A stretch of DNA of 25,055 bases from 2-02-FULL-43-13 sp043813805 (lineage in GTDB: Bacteria; Patescibacteriota; Minisyncoccia; Minisyncoccales; MHMH01). Below, one piece after another: positions 6,518-13,997 of the stretch. The notes beneath the pieces were generated by a model, which did no database searches, was not told the DNA's origin, and saw nothing but the letters and a program-made list of their open reading frames with translations. A program made the position numbers and the translations under genes. Position 1 is the first letter of the stretch. Every line of letters starts with the position of its first letter. The stretch is from assembly GCA_043813805.1 (NCBI GenBank), contig JBDRKR010000008.1:1-25055 (forward strand), written 5' to 3'.

Positions 6518-7003
6518 ATGTCTAAGGAATTCTACATTAGGCTTACTTTAGGTGTGTACAAAGTAAGCCAATTGTTCCCGGAGAAAGAATCGCTGAAAAC
6601 CGATCTGAGAACTCTTGCCGATGAAATTTTAGCCGGCTTGCTTTGTGATGAATATCAGGGGTGTTCGGAAAACATCAAACTTATTCAAAAACTCTTTGAT
6701 TTGGCTGAAAGCCGCGGGTTAGCCGATCCCCGCAATTTTTCGGTTTTGCGCCGAGAATACGCCAAGGTCGGCGGATTTGTTGAGGATGCGGGGGTGGGGA
6801 AAAATAAAAGACGGCGCGGGGCTATTTTAGACATTCTGAAAAACAACAGCAAGGTAAGAATCGGTGATTTGATCAAGTCTTTTCCCGACATTAACCGCCG
6901 GACAATTTTGCGCGACATGGACGCTTTCTGCCACTCCGGGGCAGTGGAGCGAAACGGCAGCGGCCGGGGCGCTTGCTATACTATTAGAAATGCGACATTA
7001 TAG
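6518..7003 (+). CDS. Winged-helix (DeoR-like) transcriptional regulator
   Basis: A 161-residue protein. Residues 1-65 are helical (YIRLTLGVYKVSQLFP ... LADEILAGLL). A linker with basic residues (95-100, KNKRRR) leads to a C-terminal winged helix (about 98-156): RGAILDILKNNSKVRIGDLIKSFPDINRRTILRDMDAF, then the wing AVERNGSGRGACYTI. The recognition helix would be NRRTILRDMDAF. The DNA-binding part resembles DeoR-type HTH domains; the N-terminal domain is not recognised and could sense a ligand or dimerise. It is the first gene of a run with a sigma factor (25 bases downstream) and a DUF5667 protein. Motifs resembling its own promoter palindrome recur before the sigma gene, suggesting that it regulates both. 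No Shine-Dalgarno is present. Confidence 0.8.
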   Translation: MSKEFYIRLTLGVYKVSQLFPEKESLKTDLRTLADEILAGLLCDEYQGCSENIKLIQKLFDLAESRGLADPRNFSVLRREYAKVGGFVEDAGVGKNKRRRGAILDILKNNSKVRIGDLIKSFPDINRRTILRDMDAFCHSGAVERNGSGRGACYTIRNATL

Positions 7004-7040
7004 GTAGAAATGTCCAATTTATTATAAAATGTCCAATTTA
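6990..7040 (+). promoter_or_regulatory. Repeated AATGTCCAATT motif before the sigma gene
   Basis: AAATGTCCAATTTA occurs at 7008-7021 and again at 7027-7040, 19 bp apart; the second copy contains the sigma start codon. An inverted relative, ATGCGACATT, is at 6991-7000. The regulator's own promoter carries AAATGTCGCAATT at 6491-6503. These are candidate binding sites for the winged-helix regulator. Confidence 0.55.
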
Positions 7041-7535
7041 CGCAAGACCTACAGTGAAATTTACGACAAGTATGTCAAAAAGATATACCGTTTTGTCCTA
7101 TTAAAGGTCAATTCTGCTGAAATAGCTGAAGATTTGACATCAGAGGTTTTTATGCGTGGCTGGCAGTCGTTTAAGGGGCAGGGGTCTGATAAAATCGAGA
7201 ACATTCAGGCATTTTTGTACCAAATTGCCCGGAATCTCTTGGCCGATCACTATCGGCAAGAAACCAAAGTCCAATTGGTTTCCGTGGAATATGCGCCTCC
7301 TTTACCCGACTCGAAGCAGGATTTGGAAGAAATTTCGTTTATCCAGTCGGACATGGAGCGGGTAAAAGCGGCCTTGGTCAATATCAACGACGACTATCGG
7401 GAGGTTATCGTTTGGTACTATTTGGATGAACTTAAGGTGCCTGAAATCGCCAAGATTTTAGACAAATCCGAGCCTACGGTCAGGGTGCTTATCCATCGGG
7501 CTTTAGCCACGTTAAAAAAGGAGCTAAGCTCCTGA
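7029..7535 (+). CDS. ECF-type sigma-70 family RNA polymerase sigma factor
   Basis: A 168-residue protein, the usual ECF sigma size. Region 2 spans about 10-78 (YDKYVKKIYRFVLLKV, AEDLTSEVFMRGW, IENIQAFLYQIARNLLADHYR), covering core binding and -10 recognition. Region 4 spans about 108-165 (VKAALVNINDDYREVIVWYYLDELKVPEIAKIL, then the HTH EPTVRVLIHRALATLKKEL) for -35 binding. The conserved region 3 of housekeeping sigmas is absent. It sits between a winged-helix regulator and a membrane-anchored DUF5667 protein that may act as its anti-sigma. No Shine-Dalgarno is present. The last eight residues (LKKELSS region) lie in the first copy of a 25-bp direct repeat. Confidence 0.92.
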   Translation: MSNLRKTYSEIYDKYVKKIYRFVLLKVNSAEIAEDLTSEVFMRGWQSFKGQGSDKIENIQAFLYQIARNLLADHYRQETKVQLVSVEYAPPLPDSKQDLEEISFIQSDMERVKAALVNINDDYREVIVWYYLDELKVPEIAKILDKSEPTVRVLIHRALATLKKELSS

Positions 7536-7566
7536 AAACGTTAAAAAAGGAGCTAAGCTCCTTTGT
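7509..7566 (+). repeat. 25-bp direct repeat at the 3' end of the sigma gene, with hairpins
   Basis: The 25-base segment at 7509-7533 is repeated exactly at 7538-7562, a 29-bp period. Each copy holds the palindrome GGAGCTAAGCTCC; in the second it extends to AAAGGAGCT-A-AGCTCCTTT (7548-7566). The first copy codes for the sigma C-terminus and the stop; the second lies just downstream and could act as a weak terminator or attenuator. Confidence 0.8.
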
Positions 7567-7601
7567 GTATAGAGAGTGTAACAACACAGCTTCTTTCGCG
7601 T

Positions 7602-7607
7602 CATAAT
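7602..7607 (+). promoter_or_regulatory. Possible -10 element for the DUF5667 gene
   Basis: CATAAT ends 7 bases before the ATG at 7615, again in the leaderless position. No convincing -35 is seen. Read-through from the sigma gene is also possible. Confidence 0.3.
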
Positions 7608-7614
7608 AAGTGCA

Positions 7615-8367
7615 ATGAAACAAAGCCAACTCGTTCGCCAACTCAAAAGTTTGCGCGAGCTCGAACCCAGTGATAACTGGGTTTCTTTTACTAAAGAAAG
7701 AATCTTTGCGGCAGAGCCCGAACCGACAGGTTTGAGAGTCGGGTTTCTGTCATTTTTCCCGGTCTTCCGATACAAGTTAGCTTTAGCTCCGATAATCTCA
7801 GTCCTGGTTTTGATCGGGCTTTTCGGCTTTACCCAGAATACGATTCCCGGGGATTTTCTGTTTTCCGTAAAAAAGATGACTGAGAACGCCCAGCTGACCT
7901 TTTCTTCGGGCGTTGAAAAACCGAAAACTCAGCTGAAGCTGGCCAACAGGCGCTTGGAAGAATTAAGCAGGATTGCTGAAAACAATCAGGTGAGAAATCT
8001 TGATCCGGCCATCAAGGAGTTCCAATTGAATATCGTTCAGGCCACCAAAGATTTGGCTGCCTTCGATATTAATGTGACAAGCTCGGATCCGTTAGTAATC
8101 AGGGAATTATTGGCTGAAACCAAGAAATTGACCGAGAATAAGGAAAAAATAGAAACGATTTTGGGCGCGATTATCGGTGACACGGGCGAGTTAGACAACG
8201 CTATTTTACAGATAGAGAAGCAAACCGCAGCTTATTTGATTGCCGATTTGGAAAAAAGGACGCTGCAGGAAAGCGACGTGCAATTATTGAACCAGGCGAG
8301 AGACGACTTTAATGCCGGTAATTTCGCGACATCGTTAGAAAAGATCTGGATATTGTCTAACAAGTGA
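7615..8367 (+). CDS. DUF5667-domain membrane protein, putative anti-sigma partner
   Basis: A 250-residue protein. A cytoplasmic N-terminal stretch of about 54 residues (KQSQLVRQLKSLRELEPSDNWV...) precedes one transmembrane helix (about 55-73, LALAPIISVLVLIGLFGF). Then comes the DUF5667 signature: TIPGDFLFSVKKMTENAQLTF (76-96) and LANRRLEELSRIA, followed by long helical coiled-coil-like segments to the end. DUF5667 proteins commonly follow ECF sigma genes in Patescibacteria and other bacteria. The topology (cytoplasmic N-terminus, single TM, extracellular helical domain) suits an anti-sigma factor or envelope sensor, but the anti-sigma role is inferred from position and shape. No Shine-Dalgarno is present. 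The large surface protein gene follows 204 bases downstream. Confidence 0.82.
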   Translation: MKQSQLVRQLKSLRELEPSDNWVSFTKERIFAAEPEPTGLRVGFLSFFPVFRYKLALAPIISVLVLIGLFGFTQNTIPGDFLFSVKKMTENAQLTFSSGVEKPKTQLKLANRRLEELSRIAENNQVRNLDPAIKEFQLNIVQATKDLAAFDINVTSSDPLVIRELLAETKKLTENKEKIETILGAIIGDTGELDNAILQIEKQTAAYLIADLEKRTLQESDVQLLNQARDDFNAGNFATSLEKIWILSNK

Positions 8368-8390
8368 CAATAATTAATTAACAATATTAA
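8364..8390 (+). promoter_or_regulatory. Possible promoter of the surface protein gene
   Basis: GTGACA (8364-8369) overlaps the upstream stop codon, and TATTAA lies at 8385-8390 with a short 15-bp spacer. If used, transcription starts near the GGGG at 8398-8401 and gives a leader of about 175 bases. Confidence 0.3.
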
Positions 8391-8397
8391 ATTTTCA

Positions 8398-8491
8398 GGG
8401 GTCGTCATCCCAGCCACTTTTGAATATTGCCCTAAGGCATCAAATAATTATTGATATTCATAAGATGCAGAGGATAGGTCGATGCGACGCC
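8398..8491 (+). ncRNA. Candidate structured 5' leader of the surface protein gene
   Basis: Nested helices can be drawn by eye. The outer stem GTCG-(T)-CATC (8401-8409) pairs with GATGCGAC (8481-8488), extended by GG/CC with one bulge. The middle stem TGAATAT (8421-8427) pairs with ATATTCA (8454-8460). The inner hairpin is TGCC-CTAA-GGCA (8428-8439). It matches no riboswitch class I know. It may be a cis-regulatory element or only a stabilising leader. Confidence 0.35.
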
Positions 8492-8535
8492 ATAAATAAT
8501 CACTAAAATCACAATTAAAATAAACAAAACGTTCG

Positions 8536-8559
8536 TTTTCGTTCATCGTTAAACGAAAA
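8536..8559 (+). promoter_or_regulatory. Hairpin just upstream of the surface protein start codon
   Basis: TTTTCGTT (8536-8543) and AACGAAAA (8552-8559) are inverted repeats with an 8-base loop, ending 12 bases before the ATG at 8572. The following A-rich stretch has no Shine-Dalgarno. The rest of the 8492-8535 stretch is A/T-rich with no evident feature. Confidence 0.45.
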
Positions 8560-8571
8560 ACAAAAATAAAA

Positions 8572-11500
8572 ATGAATAATTTAACTAAAAAGATTGTAGC
8601 GATTATAACGACCGTTACTTGTGCTGTTTGGATGATGGGTCCGGGCGTGGCTAATGCTTATACCAATGCTGAGATACAAACTATGATTGATAGCTTTATG
8701 GCTCAGATTGTGGAATTACAAGCTCTATTAAACCAGACCACAGGCGGCACGACCGTTTCGGGTTGTTCGATTACCTCTTTCAGCAGAAACCTGACAATCG
8801 GTTCCAGCGGTGAAGATGTCAAATGTTTACAAATCATTTTGAACTCTGACGCTGTTACCCAGGTTGCTGCTTCAGGCGTAGGATCTTCCGGAAGCGAGAC
8901 ACTTTACTTTGGTCCTTTGACCAAGGCGGCTGTTGTCAAATTTCAGGACAAATACGCCCCGGAGGTTTTAGCCCCGTTGGGATTAACTGCCGGTACCGGC
9001 TTTGTTGGTGCTAAATCAATCGCGAAATTAAACACGATGATTAGCGGCGCAACAACTCCGACGACTCCGACAACCCCGACCACCCCAACAACACCGACCG
9101 ATCCGATTTCCACGACAGCAACCGTGTCTTTAGCTGCTAACACGCCAGAAGCTAAACAAGTGGCTTTAGCCGCGACAGACGCTGTTGTCACCAAGATTAA
9201 ATTCACCGGTGGCACGGCGGATTACACGGTTTCTCAAATCACAATAAGGCGAGGAGGAGTAGCGGCTGACTCTGATGTTACGTCTATCAAACTTTACGAT
9301 GGCGCAACACAGCTCGGCTCTTCTCAGGCCTTAAACACCAATACGCACAAAGCAGCCTTTACCGGTCTTAATTGGACAATCCCAGCAGGGGCAACCAAAT
9401 ATTTGACCGTAAAGACGAGCATTGCGGCCAAAGGAACGGCCACGGTTGGTGACAGTATCGTATTAGGAATAGAATCAGCTGCTGACATTACTTCAACTGC
9501 CACACTGACCGGAACATTCCCGATTTATGGAAAGGCTTTGACAATTGCCGGAATTTCCGTCGGTGAGTTATTTGTTGTAAAAAATGCTTCTCCAGCGGCA
9601 GGAACCATCCTGTCCGGAGCAACCGAGCAAGAAATAGCCGCTTTTACATTTGAAGCGAGCTCTTCTGAGGCGGTAAGTGTTCATAAAATTACCATCACTC
9701 ACGTAGGTTCAGCGGCGGCTAACGATATTGCCAACATCAAATTAAAGTATGCCGGCGCGCAAGTCGGCAGCACTATCGCAACTTTAGATTCCCAGAATCA
9801 AGCTGTGTTTGATTTATCAAGCACCCCGCTTGAGCTTTTAGCCGGCGCAAGCAAGATTCTTTACGCTTACTGCGACGTGGCTGCCGGAATCTGGACCGCA
9901 AGGACAATTCAGTTTGAAATTACTCAATACACTGATGTTACAGCGTATGGAGCTAATTCCGGCGGAGCAATTGAAGCTGCGGCCAGCGATACAGCTGCTT
10001 TCGCTAAACAGACTGGCGCGATAATGACTGTCGGGCAAGGCACTTTAACTGTTAATGTTGACGCTGCTGTAGCTCCTTCTTCTCAAAACTATGTCAAAGG
10101 AACTGCTAACCGATTAATGTCGGCTTTCAAGTTCACGACCGGTTCAAGAGAAGGAGTAAGAGTAGTCAAACTTAAGTTAAAACTCAACAATGGTTCTGGC
10201 ACTGCGACTGACATTTCCAATATCACGCTTTGGGATGGAAGCACGCAAATTGCCGGTCCCGTTTCGTTGATTGGCAGTTACGCCACTTTTGGCTCAAACA
10301 CCATCGGTTACGATTCAACAGGCTTATTTGATGTAGCCAAATCTTCCAACAAAACCATTCAGGTTAAGGCCGATATTCCGAGCGGATCTACTGCGACCAG
10401 AACGATAGATTTGGATATTGCCGCCTACAGCGACATTTGGATTGATGGCTTGGATTCAAAATACGACATTACCCAAGACACAACCAATATTGTTCTGACT
10501 TCAGGCAACGGCAATCTCCACACTATAACCGCGAGCGGTGCTTTGGCGCTTTCTTTATCTGCCGGCACTCCAGCGGCTCAAACCTACATTAAAGGTTCCA
10601 GCGCAATGGAGATGGCCAGAGTGAACCTGACGGCTGATTCCGGAGAAGATCTTAGTGTTTCATCTTTGACTTTTCAGCTTAAAAAATCAACCGGCGCAGT
10701 TGCTGCTTCCGGTGATTTCACCAATGTTAAGCTTTTGAATTCAGATGGCACTCAGATAGGTTCTACGGTAACCAGTCCTTCTACCGAAGCCGCTTTCAGC
10801 ATTAATCTGACAATACCTGCTTCACAGACCGTTACCCTGAAATTGATAGCTGACATTCCAACCACTACCGGGTTGGCGGCTGCCGGAGGTTATGTTTCGC
10901 TCACTGCAGGTACTGATGTAGTTGTCACCGGTATTTCTTCATCGGCGACTATTACTGAAACTGGCACGGCTACAGGTAAGACCATGGCTGTTGGCCAAGG
11001 TTCTTTGAGCATTTCAGGTGCGGCTATTCCCGGCGATCAGACTATTATTATTGGCGCCACCGCGGTTCCAGTAGTTGGTTTGATGATGACAGCCGGTGCT
11101 GCAGAAGATGTCAGAGTAACCAGGGTTAAATTAACCGCATGTTCTACTCAAGGTGCCGATGGTGCGCACTTTGGAGATCAGGACAACCTTTCTAACATCG
11201 CCCTTTATGACGGTGCGGAAAGATTAACCACCCAGAAAGGTTGGGATTCTTCTACCGCCACCACGGTGACATTCTCTGCTTCCGATTTCTTGAACTCTTT
11301 AGGGATTACCATCACCAAGGGTCAGCAAAAGACAATTACCGTTAAGGCTGATATCCCGTCAACCGCAGACAGCGGTGACACGATTGCCTTAGGTATTGCC
11401 AGCTCTTCTGACTTAACCCTAATGACCAATGATGCAATAGGAACGAGGGATGTTGTCTTTACCGGTCTTGGTTCTAACACCACCCCGACCACTACCTTGA

Positions 11501-12852
11501 ATTATTCTACCGCGATCGGTGGAGTAAACTTTACCACCAACACTGATGGAGGAGCTGCAATAAGCTATATCACTTTAGCTGCAGCAGGCACTTTAGCTGT
11601 TGCCGCTTCAGCTGATACTCCAGATTCAGCGATTGTGACGGTTGGTGCAAGTGGCATAGGCAGGTCTAATGTTGTCTTCTTAAAGGTTGACTTTACTTCT
11701 TCCAGAGAAGATGTGGATGTTAAAACCATTACCATTGACAGACAAGGTACGTCATCTCTTAAGGATAATGACTTCACAGCCATTACTTTATGGGACGGGA
11801 CTACGCAGTTAGGAGTAGCTCAGAACTTGGTTAACTCCGGTCAAGCTTGGTCTTCTTCTACGTTCAGTTTGCCGGTGTCGGGTTATTGGAGAATACCAGC
11901 GGGTACAACCAAGACCTTAACCGTCAAAGCCAACCTCAGCGGAGTGAAAACAGTTGATCAGGCTGGTACGACATCTGGTGATGATCCGATACTTTGCTTG
12001 GCGTCAAGCACTGCGGCTGTCGGAGTAAGCTCCGGCGCAAGCATTGCTCATTCTATTCAACCATCAGCAGCGATTTGTGGTAACCCACAGATCCTTCATC
12101 AGTCCAAACCCACTTTAGCGGCAGCTTCTTTGCCAAGCACTGTTTTTGGTGCTGGCGAAAAGACGCTCTATCGATGGACAGTAACAGCTGATAGCAGTGG
12201 CGCGATTGGCTGGAAGAAAGTAGTCTTTGACGTATCCGGTTCAGTTCACATTGGTTCCACGGATACCTTCACTATTGGATCAAGTCCTTCCGGGTCAACT
12301 CCTGGTACGGATTCTTCCAGTACCGATGGTATTTATATGGGTACCAGCACTTCACCAGTCTCGGCTTTGGCTAAAAAATTAATAGCCACCAGCAGTATGC
12401 ATATTTACGATGTAGCTACTGGAGATGAAATTCTGCCGACCACTACTGACACTGGTTACTATGTCTGGAACTATTTGGCCGGAGGAGCGAGAGTAGGCTT
12501 TGTGGCTAAGAACGAGCAGATAGTTGCTGCCGGAGCTACCAAGACCTATGAATTAAGAGGATCTATTGCTTATGGCGGATTGGCTGGCGATTCAATCTCC
12601 ACCAAGATTGCCAAGAGAAGCACAGCTACTTCAACTGATACTTTTGTAAGTATTATGGGAGGTGGTTGGGACTATAATACCAGCACTGACGATACCAGCG
12701 CTAACTTCATACCAGTTACTTCTACTGTGCCAACCTTTATTTGGTCAGACAGATCTGGATCTGGAGCTACCCACTCAATGGGTACCAGCGACTGGAGCCA
12801 AGACTACAAAGTTTCTGGCTTGCAGACTGCAACTCTCAGCTTGAGCAAATAG
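8572..12852 (+). CDS. Large exported surface protein: peptidoglycan-binding domain plus beta-sandwich repeats
   Basis: A 1426-residue protein. The signal peptide has a basic n-region (MNNLTKK), a hydrophobic core and a likely cleavage after VANA (29). A short helix (31-55, AEIQTMIDSFMAQIVELQALLNQ) is followed by a PG_binding_1-type domain (about 62-156: GSSGEDVKCLQIILN ... YFGPLTKAAVVKFQDKY). A Thr-Pro repeat linker (about 162-176) leads to seven repeated beta-sandwich units starting near 184, 331, 487, 655, 807, 1004 and 1177. Units share lines such as [IL]xLYDGxTQ[LI]G and the strand pair T[IL]PAG.TK.LTVKa.I; the seventh is divergent. There is no C-terminal membrane anchor, so cell-wall attachment probably goes through the N-terminal domain. 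This architecture is familiar from CPR genomes; an S-layer-like or adhesin role is inferred. Tandem stops (TAG TAA, 12850-12855) end the gene. Confidence 0.88.
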   Translation: MNNLTKKIVAIITTVTCAVWMMGPGVANAYTNAEIQTMIDSFMAQIVELQALLNQTTGGTTVSGCSITSFSRNLTIGSSGEDVKCLQIILNSDAVTQVAASGVGSSGSETLYFGPLTKAAVVKFQDKYAPEVLAPLGLTAGTGFVGAKSIAKLNTMISGATTPTTPTTPTTPTTPTDPISTTATVSLAANTPEAKQVALAATDAVVTKIKFTGGTADYTVSQITIRRGGVAADSDVTSIKLYDGATQLGSSQALNTNTHKAAFTGLNWTIPAGATKYLTVKTSIAAKGTATVGDSIVLGIESAADITSTATLTGTFPIYGKALTIAGISVGELFVVKNASPAAGTILSGATEQEIAAFTFEASSSEAVSVHKITITHVGSAAANDIANIKLKYAGAQVGSTIATLDSQNQAVFDLSSTPLELLAGASKILYAYCDVAAGIWTARTIQFEITQYTDVTAYGANSGGAIEAAASDTAAFAKQTGAIMTVGQGTLTVNVDAAVAPSSQNYVKGTANRLMSAFKFTTGSREGVRVVKLKLKLNNGSGTATDISNITLWDGSTQIAGPVSLIGSYATFGSNTIGYDSTGLFDVAKSSNKTIQVKADIPSGSTATRTIDLDIAAYSDIWIDGLDSKYDITQDTTNIVLTSGNGNLHTITASGALALSLSAGTPAAQTYIKGSSAMEMARVNLTADSGEDLSVSSLTFQLKKSTGAVAASGDFTNVKLLNSDGTQIGSTVTSPSTEAAFSINLTIPASQTVTLKLIADIPTTTGLAAAGGYVSLTAGTDVVVTGISSSATITETGTATGKTMAVGQGSLSISGAAIPGDQTIIIGATAVPVVGLMMTAGAAEDVRVTRVKLTACSTQGADGAHFGDQDNLSNIALYDGAERLTTQKGWDSSTATTVTFSASDFLNSLGITITKGQQKTITVKADIPSTADSGDTIALGIASSSDLTLMTNDAIGTRDVVFTGLGSNTTPTTTLNYSTAIGGVNFTTNTDGGAAISYITLAAAGTLAVAASADTPDSAIVTVGASGIGRSNVVFLKVDFTSSREDVDVKTITIDRQGTSSLKDNDFTAITLWDGTTQLGVAQNLVNSGQAWSSSTFSLPVSGYWRIPAGTTKTLTVKANLSGVKTVDQAGTTSGDDPILCLASSTAAVGVSSGASIAHSIQPSAAICGNPQILHQSKPTLAAASLPSTVFGAGEKTLYRWTVTADSSGAIGWKKVVFDVSGSVHIGSTDTFTIGSSPSGSTPGTDSSSTDGIYMGTSTSPVSALAKKLIATSSMHIYDVATGDEILPTTTDTGYYVWNYLAGGARVGFVAKNEQIVAAGATKTYELRGSIAYGGLAGDSISTKIAKRSTATSTDTFVSIMGGGWDYNTSTDDTSANFIPVTSTVPTFIWSDRSGSGATHSMGTSDWSQDYKVSGLQTATLSLSK

Positions 12853-12861
12853 TAATCGGGT

Positions 12862-12937
12862 TCTCTCACGTTTTTCCTTGTAAACGGCGCGAGAGACAAA
12901 ACAGAAAACCGCTCGAAAGGGCGGTTTTCTGTTTTGT
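12862..12937 (+). terminator. Very strong terminator after the surface protein gene
   Basis: A perfect 17-bp stem, ACAAAACAGAAAACCGC (12896-12912) with its complement at 12921-12937, around an 8-base loop. Its descending arm contains TTTT runs. A preceding hairpin, TCTCTC (12862-12867) with GAGAGA (12891-12896), holds an inner CGTTT/AAACG stem. The stop codon is at 12850-12852. Confidence 0.9.
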
Positions 12938-12938
12938 G

Positions 12939-12947
12939 TGCTACAAT
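12939..12947 (+). promoter_or_regulatory. Extended -10 promoter for the fibronectin-like gene
   Basis: TGCTACAAT at 12939-12947 is an extended -10 (TGN plus TACAAT). No good -35 is seen. The leader is about 24 bases and contains TTAGCTCAA (12959-12967), which also precedes the gene at 3653. Confidence 0.5.
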
Positions 12948-12977
12948 AAAAATATAACTTAGCTCAAAATCAAAAAC

Positions 12978-13997
12978 ATGAAAAAGATATTTTTTATTGC
13001 CCTATTGGTTTTAATCCCGGGCATGGCTTGCGGCTCCACGGCCAACGATTTTCAGGTTAATAATCAATCTACTTATGCCGTGCCGCCGGGCAGCACCAAG
13101 GTTTTAATTTTAGATTTAACCCTGCCTGACGCTAAATTAAATTCAATTAAAATTTTTAATGCCGGCACGGTTCAGCAATACAATCTCTCTAAGATTTCAA
13201 TTTACGAAGATGGTCCGTCGCCCGGCTGGGATGGCGATGAGTCAGAAAGGGTGAGAAAATCATCTTCTCCTTTTTTTGATACGGAACTTGCCGGAGATTT
13301 TTCCAATAAAAGGATTTTTGTCACCGTAGATATTAATTCTGACACCTACTCCGGAAAAACAATCAAGCCAGAATTGGCGACCGGCGCGGCAGTTTTTTCT
13401 GACGCTTCTTTTAACGGCCCTACTGACGAGAAAGTTGTCGGTTTTGAGAGAATAATTTTAGCCGGGACCAATACGCCATCTGTTCCTTTTTCTCCGACAG
13501 CTAAAAATGGCGAAGCTGTTTCTACATCAACTATCAGATGGTATTTTACTGACGCATCTAATAACGAATTCGGTTTTAAGATTCTGGACAGCAACTCAAA
13601 AACAGTCGCGAGAAAAGAAGAAAGTAATCTTTCTTATCTTGACGAAACAGGATTGAATTCCGATACCGAATATTCCGGCAGAAGGGTGGCGGCTTTTAAC
13701 GACCGGGGAGAAAGTATGGGCTCGACCTTGGCAGTTTTTCCGGCAGTGCGGACTTTAGCCGAACAAAAAACAGCTCCAGTCGAACAGGTTGCGCCAGAAC
13801 CCGTTCCTGCTGAGCCGATAGCGATTCAGGAGGTTAAAAAAGAGCCAAGTTTATTTGAAACGATTCAAATAAAAATTGCTGAAATTCAGCGACAAATCAA
13901 CGAACTTATCATTAAATTAAACGAATTTATTAGGCAGTCCTCGGCAACTGTTTTTGGAGCGCTTCAAGGGTTTCTGCGAGCATTTTTTGGGAAGTAA
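12978..13997 (+). CDS. Secreted protein with fibronectin type III-like domain
   Basis: A 339-residue protein. The signal peptide (MKKIFFIALLVLIPGMACG) may be a lipobox, with GMAC placing Cys18 as a possible lipidation site. Residues 20-160 form a beta-rich domain (FQVNNQSTYAVPPGSTKVLILDLTLPD ... SKISIYEDG) recalling the strand pattern of the neighbouring surface repeats. Residues 165-262 look like an FN3 domain (TPSVPFSPTAKNGEAVSTSTIRWYFTDASNNEFGFKIL ... NSDTEYSGRRVAAFNDRGES). A Pro/Glu/Val-rich linker (about 264-296) leads to an amphipathic helical tail with heptads (TIQIKIAEIQRQINELIIKLNEFI). Its position after the large surface protein suggests an accessory surface component. The last 68 bases overlap the 3' end of the minus-strand glycosyltransferase gene. 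Confidence 0.8.
   Translation: MKKIFFIALLVLIPGMACGSTANDFQVNNQSTYAVPPGSTKVLILDLTLPDAKLNSIKIFNAGTVQQYNLSKISIYEDGPSPGWDGDESERVRKSSSPFFDTELAGDFSNKRIFVTVDINSDTYSGKTIKPELATGAAVFSDASFNGPTDEKVVGFERIILAGTNTPSVPFSPTAKNGEAVSTSTIRWYFTDASNNEFGFKILDSNSKTVARKEESNLSYLDETGLNSDTEYSGRRVAAFNDRGESMGSTLAVFPAVRTLAEQKTAPVEQVAPEPVPAEPIAIQEVKKEPSLFETIQIKIAEIQRQINELIIKLNEFIRQSSATVFGALQGFLRAFFGK

Noticed and set aside
7156..7365. A second plus-strand frame inside the sigma gene
   Set aside because: It is Arg/Ser-rich and unstructured, and it overlaps well-supported sigma region 2 and region 4 coding sequence.
9052..9105. ACNCCGACN tandem repeat as a DNA-level repeat element
   Set aside because: It encodes a Thr-Pro linker typical between wall-binding and surface domains, so protein function explains it.
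8943..9215. Open frames on the opposite strand of the surface protein, lamin-tail and SDR genes
   Set aside because: They mirror repeats or codon patterns of strongly supported genes, encode low-complexity peptides and lack starts with signals.
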